Part shown: positions 63,679-64,000 of the stretch, piece after piece
Position numbering within the stretch: the first letter of the stretch is position 1
Layout of the letters: each line of letters opens with the position of its first letter
Assembly (NCBI RefSeq): GCF_003412465.1
Contig: NZ_QTJV01000001.1
Coordinates: forward strand, 1-64,000
Direction: 5' to 3'
From: Chitinophaga silvisoli
Lineage (GTDB): Bacteria > Bacteroidota > Bacteroidia > Chitinophagales > Chitinophagaceae
DNA: 64,000 bases
The notes under the pieces: generated by a model
The model's input: the letters and a program-made list of their open reading frames with translations, nothing else
Told to the model about the DNA's origin: nothing
The model's database searches: none
Position numbers and translations under genes: made by a program

Positions 63679-64000
63679 GCCTGCAGATCAACAGAGCGCG
63701 TTACGCTGCCATGTATGGCCCTACTACCGGCGACAAGGTGAGACTGGGAGATACCGATATCATCATTGAAATAGAAAAGGACTTTACTGTATACGGAGAC
63801 GAGGCCAAATTCGGCGGCGGAAAAACGATCCGCGACGGAATGGCGCAGTCCTCCACTGCCACCCGCAACGAAGGTGTGCTGGATATGGTGATCACCAGTG
63901 TAATGATTATTGACCACTGGGGTATCGTGAAAGCAGACATCGGCATCAAAGACGGGCGCATTGTAAAAATAGGCAAGGCAGGCAACCCGGATACCATGGA
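63675..64000 (+). CDS. ureC: Urease subunit alpha, N-terminal part (runs off the window)
   Basis: The first 108 codons of the catalytic subunit are present; the frame is open to the window edge. The N-terminal motif [19 protein letters not shown] and the following [14 protein letters not shown] are typical UreC sequence. The nickel-binding His and carbamylated Lys lie beyond the end. The start overlaps the ureB stop. Confidence 0.96.
   Translation, partial: MSLQINRARYAAMYGPTTGDKVRLGDTDIIIEIEKDFTVYGDEAKFGGGKTIRDGMAQSSTATRNEGVLDMVITSVMIIDHWGIVKADIGIKDGRIVKIGKAGNPDTM

Noticed and set aside
1..64000. CRISPR arrays, tRNA genes, insertion sequences, prophage genes
   Set aside because: I looked for regular spaced repeats, tRNA cloverleaf cores, transposases and phage structural genes and found none; the GIY-YIG gene alone is not enough to call a phage.

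Overview
The window looks like chromosome from a Bacteroidota bacterium of the Chitinophagaceae, most likely Chitinophaga or a close relative (inference). The evidence is a SusC/SusD pair, an exbB-exbD-exbD-tonB operon with the Bacteroidota-type TonB N-terminus, promoters of the TTG-N19/20-TANNTTTG type, a DUF5117/DUF4953-type metalloprotease, GH92 and GH5 glycosidases, and a LanB/LanC lanthipeptide locus with Bacteroidota-style leader peptides. I see no insertion sequence, CRISPR array, tRNA or prophage gene.

Layout. 1-4581: 3' end of a 5S rRNA, a LacI-type regulator and a secreted zinc metalloprotease. 4582-7722: TonB energisation operon (ExbB, two ExbD, TonB). 7821-10633: MnmE and a secreted phosphodiesterase. 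10648-16013: class I lanthipeptide locus, with LanB on the minus strand diverging from two short precursor genes (13845-13979 and 14002-14163), then a hairpin, LanC and an orphan LuxR-type response regulator. 16049-35189: a leftward run of genes, most of them overlapping, that encodes a PUFA-synthase-like polyketide/lipid machine. It comprises a 2411-residue ER-KS-AT-ACP3-KR protein, a 1388-residue KS-AT-DH-PPTase protein, a free ACP, an alpha/beta hydrolase, two glycosyltransferases, two condensation-fold acyltransferases and a small membrane protein. 35190-35846: gene-free upstream region with a strict palindrome. 35896-44435: mixed single genes (DUF6515-like protein, GIY-YIG protein, aldo/keto reductase, S41 protease, GH92 mannosidase, peptidoglycan amidase, unknown secreted protein). 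44683-49334: SusC/SusD pair. 49540-56614: SDR, NagX-like membrane acyltransferase, and a LacI-controlled sugar region (LacI, GH5, GalK, GalT). 56754-62902: TonB-dependent receptor, a solitary second TonB, and PEP carboxylase. 62985-end: urease ureA, ureB and the start of ureC.

How it fits together. The most unusual part is 10.6-35.2 kb, where two biosynthetic loci lie back to back. The lipid operon has what is needed to build a chain (KS, AT, KR, DH, a PfaD-like ER), to activate its own carrier proteins (fused Sfp-type PPTase), to release the chain (hydrolase), and to decorate it with sugars (two GTs) and acyl groups (two HHxxxD-type transferases). A glycosylated, acylated secondary lipid is the simplest reading, but the product cannot be read from sequence. 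The lanthipeptide locus has its modification enzymes but no visible exporter or leader protease. Elsewhere, an exact pair of LacI-type operator boxes upstream of GH5, a 157-bp inverted-repeat element between galK and galT, and a large hairpin before the amidase are structures that the genes do not explain.
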